From JACRLV01 sp045863555 (GTDB lineage Bacteria; Planctomycetota; Phycisphaerae; UBA1845; Fen-1342), in the NCBI GenBank assembly GCA_045863555.1, contig BTUU01000009.1, forward strand, positions 124,001 through 188,000: 64,000 nucleotides of DNA. Direction: 5' to 3'. The notes beneath the pieces are model-generated. The model was given only the letters and a program-made list of their open reading frames with translations, made no database searches and was not told the origin of the DNA. A program made the position numbers and the translations under genes. This document shows positions 1 through 9,653 of this stretch, in pieces; within the stretch, counting starts at the first letter, position 1; the number at the start of each line of letters is the position of its first letter.

Positions 1-1
1 G

Positions 2-1054
2 GCCGCGTCCGATCCGGCGGTTGTGCGGGATCTGCTGCGGCGCGGAATGGACTGTGCGCGGATCAATTGTGCCCACGGCGATCCGGCCGAGTGGGGCGCG
101 ACGGTTCGCAACCTCCGCGCTGCGGAACACGAGACGGGCCGAAGCTGCCGCGTGCTGATGGATCTCAGCGGGCCGCGGGCGCGGCTCGCGGCGACGCTTT
201 CGGCGATCCCGGACAGCCGGGTTCGCTCCGGAGATCGGATCCTGCTCATGTCCGGATCGCCGAGACCGTCCGATGAGTTTCCGCTTCAGGCGCAGTGCGC
301 GCCGCCGGGCGCGCTGGCGTGCATCCGCGACGGCGCGCGGGTGATGATCGACGAGGGAAAGATCGTCACGGTCGCCGAGCGGCGCGTCGCGGACGGCTGG
401 GTCGTGCGGGTGCAGCGGACGCAGCCCAAGGGCGGCCGGTTCGTCGCCGAGAAGGGGCTGAATTTTCCCGACTCGACGCTCGAACTTCCGCCGCTGGGCC
501 AGAAGGATCTCGCCGACCTCGACGCGGTGGTGGAACTCGCGGACATCGTCGGGTACTCGTTCGTTCAGGAGGTGGTCGACGTCGACCGCCTGTTCGGTGA
601 ACTGGCGCGACGCGGCCCGCGAGCCGCAACGCTTCCGGTGAGCATCAAGGTCGAAACCGCCCGGGCCGTCCGAAATCTCCCGGAGCTGATCGTGCGAGCG
701 GGTGGGCGGCGCTCCGTGGCCGTGATGATCGCGCGGGGCGACCTGGCGGTGGAGCTGGGCTACGAGCGGCTGGCCGAGATGCAAGAGGAACTACTTTGGG
801 TCGCGGAGGCGGCGCACGTGCCGGTGATCTGGGCGACGCAGGTTCTCGAACGGCTCGTCAAGAAGGGCACACCGTCGCGGGCGGAGATTACCGACGCCGC
901 GATGGCCGTCCGGGCCGAGTGCGTCATGCTCAACAAGGGGCCGTGCATCCTCAAGGCGGTCGAGGTGCTCGACGACGTGCTTCGGCGGATGCAGGAGCAC
1001 CAATCCAAAAAGACGCCGCAGCTCCGGGCACTCCGGTCATGGGTACCGGCGTAG
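2..1054 (+). CDS. Pyruvate-kinase-like protein (5' end cut by window)
   Basis: The reading frame is open from the first bases, so the N-terminus lies outside the window; about 350 residues are visible. Pyruvate kinase family signatures are present in order: ARINCAHG near the start, MDLSGPRAR, a KVET segment, MIARGDLAVE, ATQVLE, SRAEITDAA and a divergent MLNKGP where classic enzymes have MLSGETA. The protein stops soon after the barrel, so the C-terminal regulatory domain of ordinary pyruvate kinases is missing. The family catalyses PEP + ADP to pyruvate + ATP, but the altered MLSGET site and the missing domain make this a diverged paralogue whose activity is uncertain. Confidence 0.75.
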   Translation, partial: AASDPAVVRDLLRRGMDCARINCAHGDPAEWGATVRNLRAAEHETGRSCRVLMDLSGPRARLAATLSAIPDSRVRSGDRILLMSGSPRPSDEFPLQAQCAPPGALACIRDGARVMIDEGKIVTVAERRVADGWVVRVQRTQPKGGRFVAEKGLNFPDSTLELPPLGQKDLADLDAVVELADIVGYSFVQEVVDVDRLFGELARRGPRAATLPVSIKVETARAVRNLPELIVRAGGRRSVAVMIARGDLAVELGYERLAEMQEELLWVAEAAHVPVIWATQVLERLVKKGTPSRAEITDAAMAVRAECVMLNKGPCILKAVEVLDDVLRRMQEHQSKKTPQLRALRSWVPA

Positions 1055-1213
1055 GGCGATTTCGCCGGATGACCGCGGCGACTGTCCCTCCGGCCTGCCC
1101 TCGCGGTACGATCCGGCCGGTTCGCGGCGCTGGCGGAACGAACGCATCCGGCCCGCCGCTCGTACCATGGGCGAGGCTTCGCAGCCGCCGTCGCGGGTGA
1201 TGCGGGAGTTCGA

Positions 1214-3934
1214 ATGACCCACGAAAGCTCGCCCCGAACGGGAGATCGACCCATCGACCGACCCGCCGACCGGCTTGCGCTTTCGGATGATCTCGAACGC
1301 GCCGATGACCGCGCCGTCCGGCTTCGCAGCCGGCTTTCGATCGGGCTCAGTATCCTCGCCGTCGCGCTCGTGGCCGCGACCTTTCTGCTGATCAGCCCGC
1401 CGGACAAGGCGGAGTATCCCGGCGTCATCCCCTGGTCGCCCGGCTCACCCCTGAAGGCCCTCACGGACGCGATGTCGCTGGGCGACGCGTTTCCGACGGC
1501 GCGCGGCGTCGAGATCAAGGATGTCGTGTTTCATTTCGCGGCCGCGCTTGGTCTCGCGCTGCTGGCCGGCCGGGCGCTCGTCTCGGGACTCGTCCCGCCG
1601 CAGCGGCGCACGGCCAAGGGGGCGTGGTTTCATGCGCAGGTGCTGCTCGTGGGTTGGATCGCCCTTTCCGCCGCGAGCGCGGTGTGGGCCCCTGACGCCG
1701 CGGGAGCGCTCGGGCAGGCGATGATCTTCGGGTTCCTCGTGGGCTGGGCGATCAGCGTCGCCTGGACGCTGGAAGGAAAGGACGTGCCGCGCGTCTGCTG
1801 GGGGTATGTCGTGGCCGCGGCCGTCGCGTCCGGCATCTGCGTCTGGTACTTCTACGCCCGGAATCCGGCCAATCGGCCCGGCTTTCCGATCGGCAATCCA
1901 TCCTCGCTCGCCGCCTCGATCCTCCCCGCCCTCATCATCGCCGCGGCCGTGGCGGTCGGGAGCGCCGGCCAGCTCGCCCGCGACCGCACGAATCGAGACG
2001 CCTGGAAACGGCTCCTCGGCGCCGTGTTCTGCTGGATTCCGCTCGTCTGGTGTTTCAAACTGGCGGATTCCCGCGGCGCGTATCTCGGTGCGGCGCTGGG
2101 CGCGGCCGGGCTGCTGTTTCTCTTATCGCGCGAGCGGCTGCGGCGGTGGATTGTGTTCGGCGCGTTTGTCGCGGCCGCGGGCCTGGTCGCGTGGCTCTCG
2201 ACGTATAACCAGGACATCGCGATGGGGCGGGGCGACACGATCCGCTTCCGGGTTTATGCGTGGCAGTACGCGGCGATCCTGTGGGGCCGGCGGCCGATCA
2301 CGGGCAACGGGGCGGGCTCGTTCCCGCAGCTTTCGGGGCTGTTTACCGATTACTCGCGCGACCGCGCGCTCGATCCCGCCGCGTTCATGGGCGAGGCTGT
2401 CGAGCATGCGCATAACGAGCTCTTCGAGGTCTTCACCGAGATCGGGCTGGTCGGGGGTCTGACGTTTGTCGGCGGCTTCGTCGCGACGCTCATCGCCGCG
2501 TCGGGACTGCTGCAGGCGAATCATTCTCCCGAGCGGCGCTGGCTGATCCTCGGGATCGTGGCCGGGTTCATCGCCCTGATGGCCGATGCGCTGTTCGGCG
2601 TCTCGCTGCGGCTGCCGGGCGTGCCGGCGATCTTCGCGACGCTGCTGGGCGTGCTCTGGGCTCTTTGCCGCTCCGTTTCCAAGCGGCGCGATCCGGAAGG
2701 GGGCTCGCGGCAGTGGTTCAAACGGATGGTGCTCCGGCGCTACCTCGTTGCCGCGGCGGCCGGGGTGCTTGCGATCGTCGTCGGGGCGGTCGCAGTCGGG
2801 AACGCGCGCGGCCTTCGATTCGAGTACGCGGCGTTCGAGCGGCTGAAAGCGGGAGACGCCGCGGCGGCGGTCGCGCACGCTGAGCGGGCGGAATCACTGC
2901 TGCTCGATCCGGTGCGGCGGCTCATCGTCATCGCGGAGTCGCAGATCCCCGCGCGGCTGGCGCTGGCGTCGAACGCATTCGGAGAATTCACGGCCACGCG
3001 GCAGAATCAGCCCGCGAGTTCACCCGTTGCCGCGGCGGATCTGGAAGCGCGCCGCGCGGAGGCGATCCGCCGCTGCCGTGAGGCATTTGAGGCGGCCGCC
3101 GATCTGGAGCGGCGTGCGCCGACGTTCGGCCGGCCCGCGGCGGTGCAGGCGCGCTGCGCGGAAGTGCTGGCCGAGCTGTATCGCGAGATCGATGTGCGCG
3201 AGTCGCTCCAGTGGGCGTCGACCGCGTGGAACGCGTGGGTGGATAACCAATTTTCGCATCGCTATGACCCGCAGACGCTGCTGAGCCTGTGCCGTTACAT
3301 GTACTCGGTCGACCCGTTCCCGGCCGGTGCATTTACGGGTCTGCTCCGCGATACGCTCCGGGGCGGAGCGCCGCCGCGCGACTGGTACGACTGGCTCCGC
3401 CGCGGGCTCGCGAAACCGGGGTTTCGCGAGACGGTGGAAGCCATGGCGGCCGCCGCGGGGCCTTATACGCCGACGAGCGAGCTCGATGCGCTGATCCTCT
3501 CCGGAGCGCCGGAGGCATACCGGCTTCGTGCGGCGATCCGCGCGGCCGAGGGGGACTACGCCGGGGCGCTCGACGATACCGCCCGGGCGCTGGCGCTGTA
3601 TCAACCGATGCGAACGCGTTTTCCGTCGCTGCCGATGGTTACGCTCGGCGAGCAGGCGGAATACACATTCCGTCGTGACCCGATGAATCCCCAGACCGCG
3701 ATCGAGATCGTCAAAAAGGCGATCGAGGCCGCGCCGCGAATCCAGGCCCAGAAGCGTTTGGCGCTGCAACAACCCTACTGGGCGAACCTTGCCCGCTACG
3801 AACTCGCGCGGCGGGACGAAGCGGCGGCGGACCGGGCGCTTTCGACGTTCATCTCCGACGCGGCCGAGCGGGCCAGAGTCCTGCTGTCCATCCGGACGCG
3901 TCTGCTGGAAGAAGTACCGTCGCTGCAACCGTGA
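1214..3934 (+). CDS. O-antigen ligase/polymerase-like membrane protein with C-terminal repeat region
   Basis: 906 residues. The first ~470 residues hold about a dozen hydrophobic segments. A periplasmic-loop motif near residue 390 (EHAHNELFEVFTEIGLVGG) matches the H.HNe..e...E.G..G signature of the Wzy_C/O-antigen ligase superfamily, which joins or polymerises lipid-linked glycans at the outer face of the inner membrane. The C-terminal ~380 residues are soluble, Ala/Arg-rich and helical, and look like degenerate TPR repeats after one more membrane segment (~515-535). ATG start at 1214. No glycosyltransferase genes are adjacent, so the substrate cannot be named. Confidence 0.75.
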   Translation: MTHESSPRTGDRPIDRPADRLALSDDLERADDRAVRLRSRLSIGLSILAVALVAATFLLISPPDKAEYPGVIPWSPGSPLKALTDAMSLGDAFPTARGVEIKDVVFHFAAALGLALLAGRALVSGLVPPQRRTAKGAWFHAQVLLVGWIALSAASAVWAPDAAGALGQAMIFGFLVGWAISVAWTLEGKDVPRVCWGYVVAAAVASGICVWYFYARNPANRPGFPIGNPSSLAASILPALIIAAAVAVGSAGQLARDRTNRDAWKRLLGAVFCWIPLVWCFKLADSRGAYLGAALGAAGLLFLLSRERLRRWIVFGAFVAAAGLVAWLSTYNQDIAMGRGDTIRFRVYAWQYAAILWGRRPITGNGAGSFPQLSGLFTDYSRDRALDPAAFMGEAVEHAHNELFEVFTEIGLVGGLTFVGGFVATLIAASGLLQANHSPERRWLILGIVAGFIALMADALFGVSLRLPGVPAIFATLLGVLWALCRSVSKRRDPEGGSRQWFKRMVLRRYLVAAAAGVLAIVVGAVAVGNARGLRFEYAAFERLKAGDAAAAVAHAERAESLLLDPVRRLIVIAESQIPARLALASNAFGEFTATRQNQPASSPVAAADLEARRAEAIRRCREAFEAAADLERRAPTFGRPAAVQARCAEVLAELYREIDVRESLQWASTAWNAWVDNQFSHRYDPQTLLSLCRYMYSVDPFPAGAFTGLLRDTLRGGAPPRDWYDWLRRGLAKPGFRETVEAMAAAAGPYTPTSELDALILSGAPEAYRLRAAIRAAEGDYAGALDDTARALALYQPMRTRFPSLPMVTLGEQAEYTFRRDPMNPQTAIEIVKKAIEAAPRIQAQKRLALQQPYWANLARYELARRDEAAADRALSTFISDAAERARVLLSIRTRLLEEVPSLQP

Positions 3935-4035
3935 GCGGGCGGCGCGCGGGCGGAGCGCGTGAAACCACGCGGAAATTCGCGTTTTCCTGACGTGCGGCCG
4001 CTCCGGCGGTTGCACGGTCGAGTACCATTTCCGCC

Positions 4036-6138
4036 ATGAAAAACCAATTTGCGCGTCGTGGCGCGGCTCGCGCCGTCATCGGTTGGACCGCGGTCTTCAT
4101 CAGCATCAGTTCGGTTCCCGCGCTGCTCGCCCTCGCGCTTCCGCAGGAAGCACGCGAACGAGCGGCGTCGCAGCCGGCCAGTGCGCCCGTAAACCCCAAC
4201 ATCGGCCACACGCGGCATCACCATCACGCGAACGCACCGCACCCGAAGACCTCGGATGCGTCGCGCTTCACGACGAATCGGACGGGGCTCGCGCTTCCGC
4301 TGCCGACCGAGCAGGATGCGTTCACGTTCGTCGTCTTCGGCGATCGGACCGGCGGGCCAGCGACGGGCGTGAGCGTTCTCGCGGACGCCGTTCGAGATAC
4401 GAATCTGCTCGAGCCGGACTTCGTGATCACCGTCGGCGACCTGGTCGAAGGCTACAACGCGGAGGAGGCATGGCTGACGCAGATGCGCGAGTACCGGAGC
4501 ATCATGGATCATCTTCTCTGCCCCTGGTTCCCCGTCGCGGGCAACCATGATGTCTACTGGCGCGGGCCGTCCGACAAGCGGCCGGCGGGTGAGAACGAAA
4601 AGCTGTACGAAATGCACTTCGGGCCGCTCTGGTATGCGTTCGAGCACAAGAACTCGTGGTTCGTCGTGCTCTTCAGCGACGAGGGCAATCCGACGACTGG
4701 CGAGAAGAACTTCAACAAGCCTGACTGCCAGAAGATGAGCCCCGAGCAGTTTGAATGGCTCGGGGCGACGCTCAAGAAGGCCAAGGGGGCAGACCACGTT
4801 TTTCTCTTCCTGCACCATCCCCGCTGGCTGAAGGCCAACTACGGCGACGACTGGGATCGCGTGCACGAGCTGCTGAAATCGGCCGGGAACGTCACCGCCG
4901 TTTTTGCGGGCCATATCCACAAGATGCGCTACGACGGGCCGCGCGACGGCATTGAATACGTCACGCTCGCGACGGTCGGCGGCGGACAGTCCGGTGTCGC
5001 ACCCGAGGCGGGCTATCTGCACCAGTTCCACGTCGTGACCGTCCGAAAGCAGCAGGTGGCGCTCGCCGCACTGCCCGTCGGCGAAGTGATGGACGTGCGC
5101 GAGATCACGGGGCGGCTCATGGAAGAGTGCGGCGCGCTTGCGAAACTGCCGGTCAAGATCGCGCCTCAGCTACAATTCGCCGGCGACCGCAGCGTCGATG
5201 CTGAGATCGCGACGACGATCAGCAACCCTGCGAGCCGGCCGATCGAGGTCACGCTCACGCTCGATTCGGATGACAGCCGCTGGAGGTACGGCCCTGATCA
5301 CGTCCACGCCGTCCTTGAACCCGGCGCGGCGCGGGATTTCCGCTTCAAGGTCGATCGCGGGGCGGGCGCCGTCGACGACTCGCTCCGGCCGCTCGACCTG
5401 ATCGTCGACATTGACTATCTCGCTGAGGGCCATCGCTACGCGATCCCGACGCGGCGGATCGAGGTTCCGGCGGGGCTCAAGTCGCTCCGGCCGGCAGCAC
5501 CCGCGGAAGAGGCGTGGCTGCGGCTGAACGGCCGGGACGAGTGCCTCCAGGTCGAAAGCGGCGACATATCGCTGCCTAGCGGACCGATGACGCTGGAGTG
5601 CTGGATGAACGCCCGGGCATTCAGCGGCCGTACCGGGCTTGTGACGAAGACGGAGAGCTCGGACTATGGCATCTTCGTGAGCGACGGGACTCCGGCGTTC
5701 TCGATTCACGTTGGGGGCAGCTACGCCGAGGTGAAGGGGGAGCCGCGCTCGCTCTCGGCCGGGGCGTGGCATCACATCGCCGGCGTGTACGACGGGGCGC
5801 AGGTCCGGCTCTACGTGGACGGGCGGCTCGTGAAGAGCCTGGACCGCAAGGGCGAGCGGAAGACCAACAAGCTGCCGCTGACGATCGGCGCGGATGTGAC
5901 GCGCGAGGGCGGCGCGACCTCGTTCTTCGACGGCGCGATCGACGCGGTGCGGCTCTCCGACGTCGCCCGGTACAGCGGCGAGCGATTCACGCCCGCGCGG
6001 CGGTTGCCGACGGACGACGACGCGGTGCTGCTGCTGAATATGGACGGCCTCGTCGGCCCCTGGCTGCTGGACGAATCCGCCGCGGCCGTGGTCGTCCGGC
6101 GCGTCGGTCGACCGCGGATCGAGTCCGCGGCTCCGTAG
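4036..6138 (+). CDS. Secreted metallophosphoesterase with C-terminal LamG-like domain
   Basis: 700 residues with an N-terminal hydrophobic export segment (~residues 14-38). The calcineurin-like phosphoesterase core runs from ~95 to ~340 and shows the metal-binding motifs FGDRTGG, VGDLVEG, GNHDVYW, FLHHPRW and AGHIHK. A middle beta-rich linker is followed at ~480-690 by a concanavalin A/LamG-type fold (MTLECWMNA, AWHHIAGVYDG, VRLYVDG), which usually binds sugars or cell-surface material. The predicted role is an extracytoplasmic phosphomonoester or phosphodiester hydrolase. The substrate is not evident, and the gene appears to stand alone. Confidence 0.85.
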   Translation: MKNQFARRGAARAVIGWTAVFISISSVPALLALALPQEARERAASQPASAPVNPNIGHTRHHHHANAPHPKTSDASRFTTNRTGLALPLPTEQDAFTFVVFGDRTGGPATGVSVLADAVRDTNLLEPDFVITVGDLVEGYNAEEAWLTQMREYRSIMDHLLCPWFPVAGNHDVYWRGPSDKRPAGENEKLYEMHFGPLWYAFEHKNSWFVVLFSDEGNPTTGEKNFNKPDCQKMSPEQFEWLGATLKKAKGADHVFLFLHHPRWLKANYGDDWDRVHELLKSAGNVTAVFAGHIHKMRYDGPRDGIEYVTLATVGGGQSGVAPEAGYLHQFHVVTVRKQQVALAALPVGEVMDVREITGRLMEECGALAKLPVKIAPQLQFAGDRSVDAEIATTISNPASRPIEVTLTLDSDDSRWRYGPDHVHAVLEPGAARDFRFKVDRGAGAVDDSLRPLDLIVDIDYLAEGHRYAIPTRRIEVPAGLKSLRPAAPAEEAWLRLNGRDECLQVESGDISLPSGPMTLECWMNARAFSGRTGLVTKTESSDYGIFVSDGTPAFSIHVGGSYAEVKGEPRSLSAGAWHHIAGVYDGAQVRLYVDGRLVKSLDRKGERKTNKLPLTIGADVTREGGATSFFDGAIDAVRLSDVARYSGERFTPARRLPTDDDAVLLLNMDGLVGPWLLDESAAAVVVRRVGRPRIESAAP

Positions 6139-6179
6139 CATTCGGCGGGACCGTGCCACATCCGCGATCGACCGGTAAC

Positions 6180-8258
6180 ATGCCCGCGATGAAGCCGGAG
6201 ACCTACGCTGCGCTCGTGCCGCTTCCTCTCGCCGCGGGCGGGGCCGTCTGCGCCCTCGGTCCGATGCCCAGCGAGACGAATGTCGCGGTTTCGGTCGTGA
6301 CGCGCGTCGAGGAGCCGCTGGGGGCCGTCGTGTCGCTGCTGGGCGCGATCACCGATTGTGGCGGTGCACCGATCGCACTGGCCGAGTTTCTCGCGACCGT
6401 GGACCCCCACGAGATCGCCCCCAATCAGCGGACATTCGCGGACGCGACGCTCGCCCAGATGCCGCGAACGGGCCCGATCCGGATCGACGCGTCCGATCCA
6501 CTCGAAGCCGCGCTGACGGACGCCGCGGCGGATGTCGGCGGCCCGCTGCTCTATTGCCGCAAGCGGCACTGCGTCTTCGCCGCGCGCTCGCCGCGCACCG
6601 GGCGCGAGCTGACCGTGTTCGCCACGCCGACTGATGCGCCCGCGAGCGCCGCCGCGGCTGCGTCCGCCTGGATCACCTGGGACGGCGGGGGGGACGCCGG
6701 GGCCGGCGAACCGATCCGGTACAGCGCACGGGCGACCGATGGAATTCGCACGTGGGATCAACTGATTCTCGACCAGGGGGTGGTGGCCCAGAGAGCGGCC
6801 GACGGGGCGGAATTCCCGCTCGAACTCACCGCCGAACTCCGCGCTCGGCACACCTGCTCGACCTGCGCTGAACGCGTGCGCTGCTACCCGGCCGACGCCG
6901 GTCACCGTTACGCGGCCGACCGGCTCGTTCCGCTCTCCTCCACCGGGGGGCGGCCGGCGTGGCGGCGGCTGGGCGAGTGGACGCTGCTGGAGGCGGGGCG
7001 AATGGTCGGCGGGCTGCCCGCATCGGTCGTCGCGTCGCGAACGGAGAGGCGCGACGCCATCGCGGAGTTTCGCACTGCCGAGGCGGTGCGCATCGAGACG
7101 GCGGGCCCGGTTCGTCTGCTCGTCGGAGAATCTGAGGGTCGCGAGCTGCTCGAACTTGCGCGCGTCAAGCTGGCGCTCGTCGCCGACGTCCTCGAACAGG
7201 TGGACGCGGCCTGGCGGATCGCGGGGCGGCCGCATCTGCGCTGGACGGACCATACCGTTCGTGCCCGCTGGGAGCCGGGCGGCCCTTGGCCGGCGACGAT
7301 CTGGAACTTCCGCCCGATGCTTCGCGGCGTCGGCCTGCACCCGTTTTCGGAGCACAAGACCCGCGCCGGCCGGCCGATCGCATATCCGCCGCTCGCGAGC
7401 GACACGTCGCTGCTTGCACCCGAGGTGGCCGACTCGTTGCGGTACTTCGACGAGGCCCGCAGCGCGAACGTGTTCATCAAGAAATCGAAGGTGAGCGGCG
7501 AAACGGCCGAGGCGACGATCCTCGTTGAGGAGCTGGGCATCGCGTGGGAACTGTTCTGCCCGGCCGACGCGTTCGAAATCACCGGCAAGGGGTGGAAGGG
7601 GTCGTTCTCGCCGCTGGAGGCGCGCGACAAGAACGACGGCGCGGGCCTGCCGTTCGGCGGCGTCTTCACCGGCAAGGTCGCGGCGCTGAAAACCGGCGAG
7701 CAGGCGGACCAGGCGACGACGCGCTGGCGGCCGGTGTTCGGCCAGGCGGTCGATCTGCACGCGGTGGGGATGCTGTACTTCGAGACGCTGCTCTGGCACG
7801 AGCAGTGGACGACGCTCGGCTTCCGCGACGGCCTGCTGAAGGAGCGGGCCGATCTGACGAAGGTGTGCCTGGCGCTGCCGCCCGAGCAGCGGGAGGGTGC
7901 TTTCCAGAAGTGGGTCGCCGAGCGGTCGGAGGTCGACGCGCCGGCGGCGCTGTGGTCTCGTCGGAATCTCTTCGAGCGCCGCGAGGATCGCAACGCGACG
8001 CGGCTCGACGCCTTCCCACCGCTGCTCTGGCAGGCGATCGTCGCGCTGGGCGTGCGCATGATTTCGCACATTCCCGGCGTGAGCTTCTGCGAGAGCCGGG
8101 CGGCCGACGCGCCGCGCAGCGCTTCGGGTTCGCTGCTGCCGCTGGCCGAGATGCGCGGGCTGATCGCGCTGCTCGACGACATTCTCTTCGGGCGGGTGCG
8201 CGCTTCGGAAGAGATGCGCGGCCTCGTTGCCCCGCCGAAGAAGAACGTGGAGGTCTGA
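6180..8258 (+). CDS. Unknown protein, first gene of a three-gene module
   Basis: 692 residues; not recognised. Two ATGs (6180, 6189) are possible starts. There is no signal peptide and no clear membrane helix. A compact Cys cluster (C-x2-C-x6-C, around residues 224-236) could bind a metal. The C-terminal half is mixed alpha/beta and rich in Trp. The stop is 4 nt before the next start, so it is very probably co-transcribed with the coiled-coil gene at 8263. Because the next two genes share a domain, the three may form one complex; this is inference from spacing only. Confidence 0.6.
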   Translation: MPAMKPETYAALVPLPLAAGGAVCALGPMPSETNVAVSVVTRVEEPLGAVVSLLGAITDCGGAPIALAEFLATVDPHEIAPNQRTFADATLAQMPRTGPIRIDASDPLEAALTDAAADVGGPLLYCRKRHCVFAARSPRTGRELTVFATPTDAPASAAAAASAWITWDGGGDAGAGEPIRYSARATDGIRTWDQLILDQGVVAQRAADGAEFPLELTAELRARHTCSTCAERVRCYPADAGHRYAADRLVPLSSTGGRPAWRRLGEWTLLEAGRMVGGLPASVVASRTERRDAIAEFRTAEAVRIETAGPVRLLVGESEGRELLELARVKLALVADVLEQVDAAWRIAGRPHLRWTDHTVRARWEPGGPWPATIWNFRPMLRGVGLHPFSEHKTRAGRPIAYPPLASDTSLLAPEVADSLRYFDEARSANVFIKKSKVSGETAEATILVEELGIAWELFCPADAFEITGKGWKGSFSPLEARDKNDGAGLPFGGVFTGKVAALKTGEQADQATTRWRPVFGQAVDLHAVGMLYFETLLWHEQWTTLGFRDGLLKERADLTKVCLALPPEQREGAFQKWVAERSEVDAPAALWSRRNLFERREDRNATRLDAFPPLLWQAIVALGVRMISHIPGVSFCESRAADAPRSASGSLLPLAEMRGLIALLDDILFGRVRASEEMRGLVAPPKKNVEV

Positions 8259-8262
8259 CGCC

Positions 8263-9522
8263 ATGCATGACGATGGAGCGCCGCCGCCGAATCCGCCGCC
8301 GCCGCTGACGCGCGTGCTCGCGCTGGCCCGGGCAGGGATCGAGGGCAAGCGTCAGGGCCGGGCGGTGGATGGGCCGATGACCGACTGGTCGGCGATCGCG
8401 CCCGATCTCGGCGACCATCGCCAGCGCTCGGCGATGCTCAAGGAGATCGAGTCGACGCTCGTGGCGAAGCGCGGCGGGGGCGTCGTGGTCGGGCGGGCGT
8501 ATGAGGAGGACGCGGGTGTCGCGGCGCGGCTCATGCGCGACCGCGCGGCGCTGGAATTGCAGCAGAAGACCGACACCACCCGCATCGCCGAGCTTGAGGC
8601 CGCGCTGGCCCGCGAGCGCGATGAACATCGCCAGGCGATCGAATCGCTCGGGCTTCAGCAGCGCAAGCTCAAGGCTCTCCAGGAGGAGCGCGACAAGCTG
8701 CTCGCCGATCTCAGCGAGCAGGACGCCCGGCTGCGGCGGCAGGTGAACGAGACCGAGCAGCTCACGGGCCGGCTCGAAAAGCTCAAAGCCTCGCGCCAGT
8801 CGGTCAGCGACCAGGCGACGGACGCGGTCGAGGAGAACAACAAGCTCCGCGAAGAAAACGCGGCGCTGCGGCAGGCCGTGGAGGACGCGCGCCAGGAACG
8901 GGACAGCGCCGTCGCCCGCGCCCGGGCCGAGGTGGCGCTGGCCGAGGGGAACACGGCCGACGCGGCGTACCAGAAGCTGTGGCTGCGGCTGCGGACGGAT
9001 GTGCCCGAGGTCTTTCGCGAGACGCACATCCCCACGCCCGAGACCTTTGAGCGCGTCAGCGACCTGCTCGTGCACCTGATCCGCGTCTTCGCGTTTGTCG
9101 AGATCGGCGTGCTCCAGAAGCTCAACGAGCTGAAGGACGTCGCCGATCCGAACGACCCGGTCACCGCGTTTCTCGTGCGGCTCAAGCGGCTTCCGCTCGC
9201 GGGTTCGCTCGACCGGTTCCTGGCCGTCGGCGACAACCGGGCGGACATGCGGCAGCTTGTCTTTTCGCTCCAGGCGTGGGCCGAGGCGGTCGGCACGGGC
9301 CTGTACAAGGCGGTCGTGCGCTCGGCGGAGATGGTGCGCGACCAGATCAACCCGCGCTCGTGGCCGCTGCCGCGCGAGGGGCTGACGGACGCGGCGATCG
9401 GCAAGTACCTGCGCGACGTGGGGATCCAGGCGATCTCGGATAAACTGGGCACGGACCTGCGGCGGATCGCGGCCGACCTGGCGCACCAGGACTACGAGTT
9501 CCTGATCCAGCGGCGGAAGTAG
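8263..9522 (+). CDS. Coiled-coil protein with C-terminal domain shared with the next gene
   Basis: 419 residues. The ATG at 8263 follows the upstream stop by only a few bases. A Pro-rich N-terminus is followed by a long heptad-rich coiled coil (~residues 85-235). The C-terminal ~185 residues form a helical domain containing VPEVFRETHIPTPETFE and a later AAIGKYL segment. The same pattern (P-E-x-F-x-E-T-H-x-P-T-x-x-T-F-E ... D-A-A-I-G-K) recurs in the protein at 9654, so the two are paralogues. Function unknown; a scaffold or filament-like role is possible. Two Ala-rich linkers flank the coil. Confidence 0.65.
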   Translation: MHDDGAPPPNPPPPLTRVLALARAGIEGKRQGRAVDGPMTDWSAIAPDLGDHRQRSAMLKEIESTLVAKRGGGVVVGRAYEEDAGVAARLMRDRAALELQQKTDTTRIAELEAALARERDEHRQAIESLGLQQRKLKALQEERDKLLADLSEQDARLRRQVNETEQLTGRLEKLKASRQSVSDQATDAVEENNKLREENAALRQAVEDARQERDSAVARARAEVALAEGNTADAAYQKLWLRLRTDVPEVFRETHIPTPETFERVSDLLVHLIRVFAFVEIGVLQKLNELKDVADPNDPVTAFLVRLKRLPLAGSLDRFLAVGDNRADMRQLVFSLQAWAEAVGTGLYKAVVRSAEMVRDQINPRSWPLPREGLTDAAIGKYLRDVGIQAISDKLGTDLRRIAADLAHQDYEFLIQRRK

Positions 9523-9539
9523 CGGCAGCAACGGGAGCT

Positions 9540-9616
9540 GGGGGACCGGTTTGCGACCGGTCTTCTCGACGGCCAGAGCGTATTCGAGGAGAAGACCGGT
9601 CGGAGACCGGTCCCCC
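9540..9616. repeat. Large imperfect inverted repeat between two paralogous genes
   Basis: The arms at 9540-9568 and 9585-9616 are complementary over about 28 bases and contain repeated ACCGGT blocks. The unit can form a long hairpin between the genes at 8263 and 9654. No T-tract follows, so it looks like a dispersed palindromic (REP/MITE-like) element, not a simple terminator. Confidence 0.7.
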
Positions 9617-9653
9617 AAAGACCCCCAAAGGCTGGGCGGAGACGAGGCGATTG

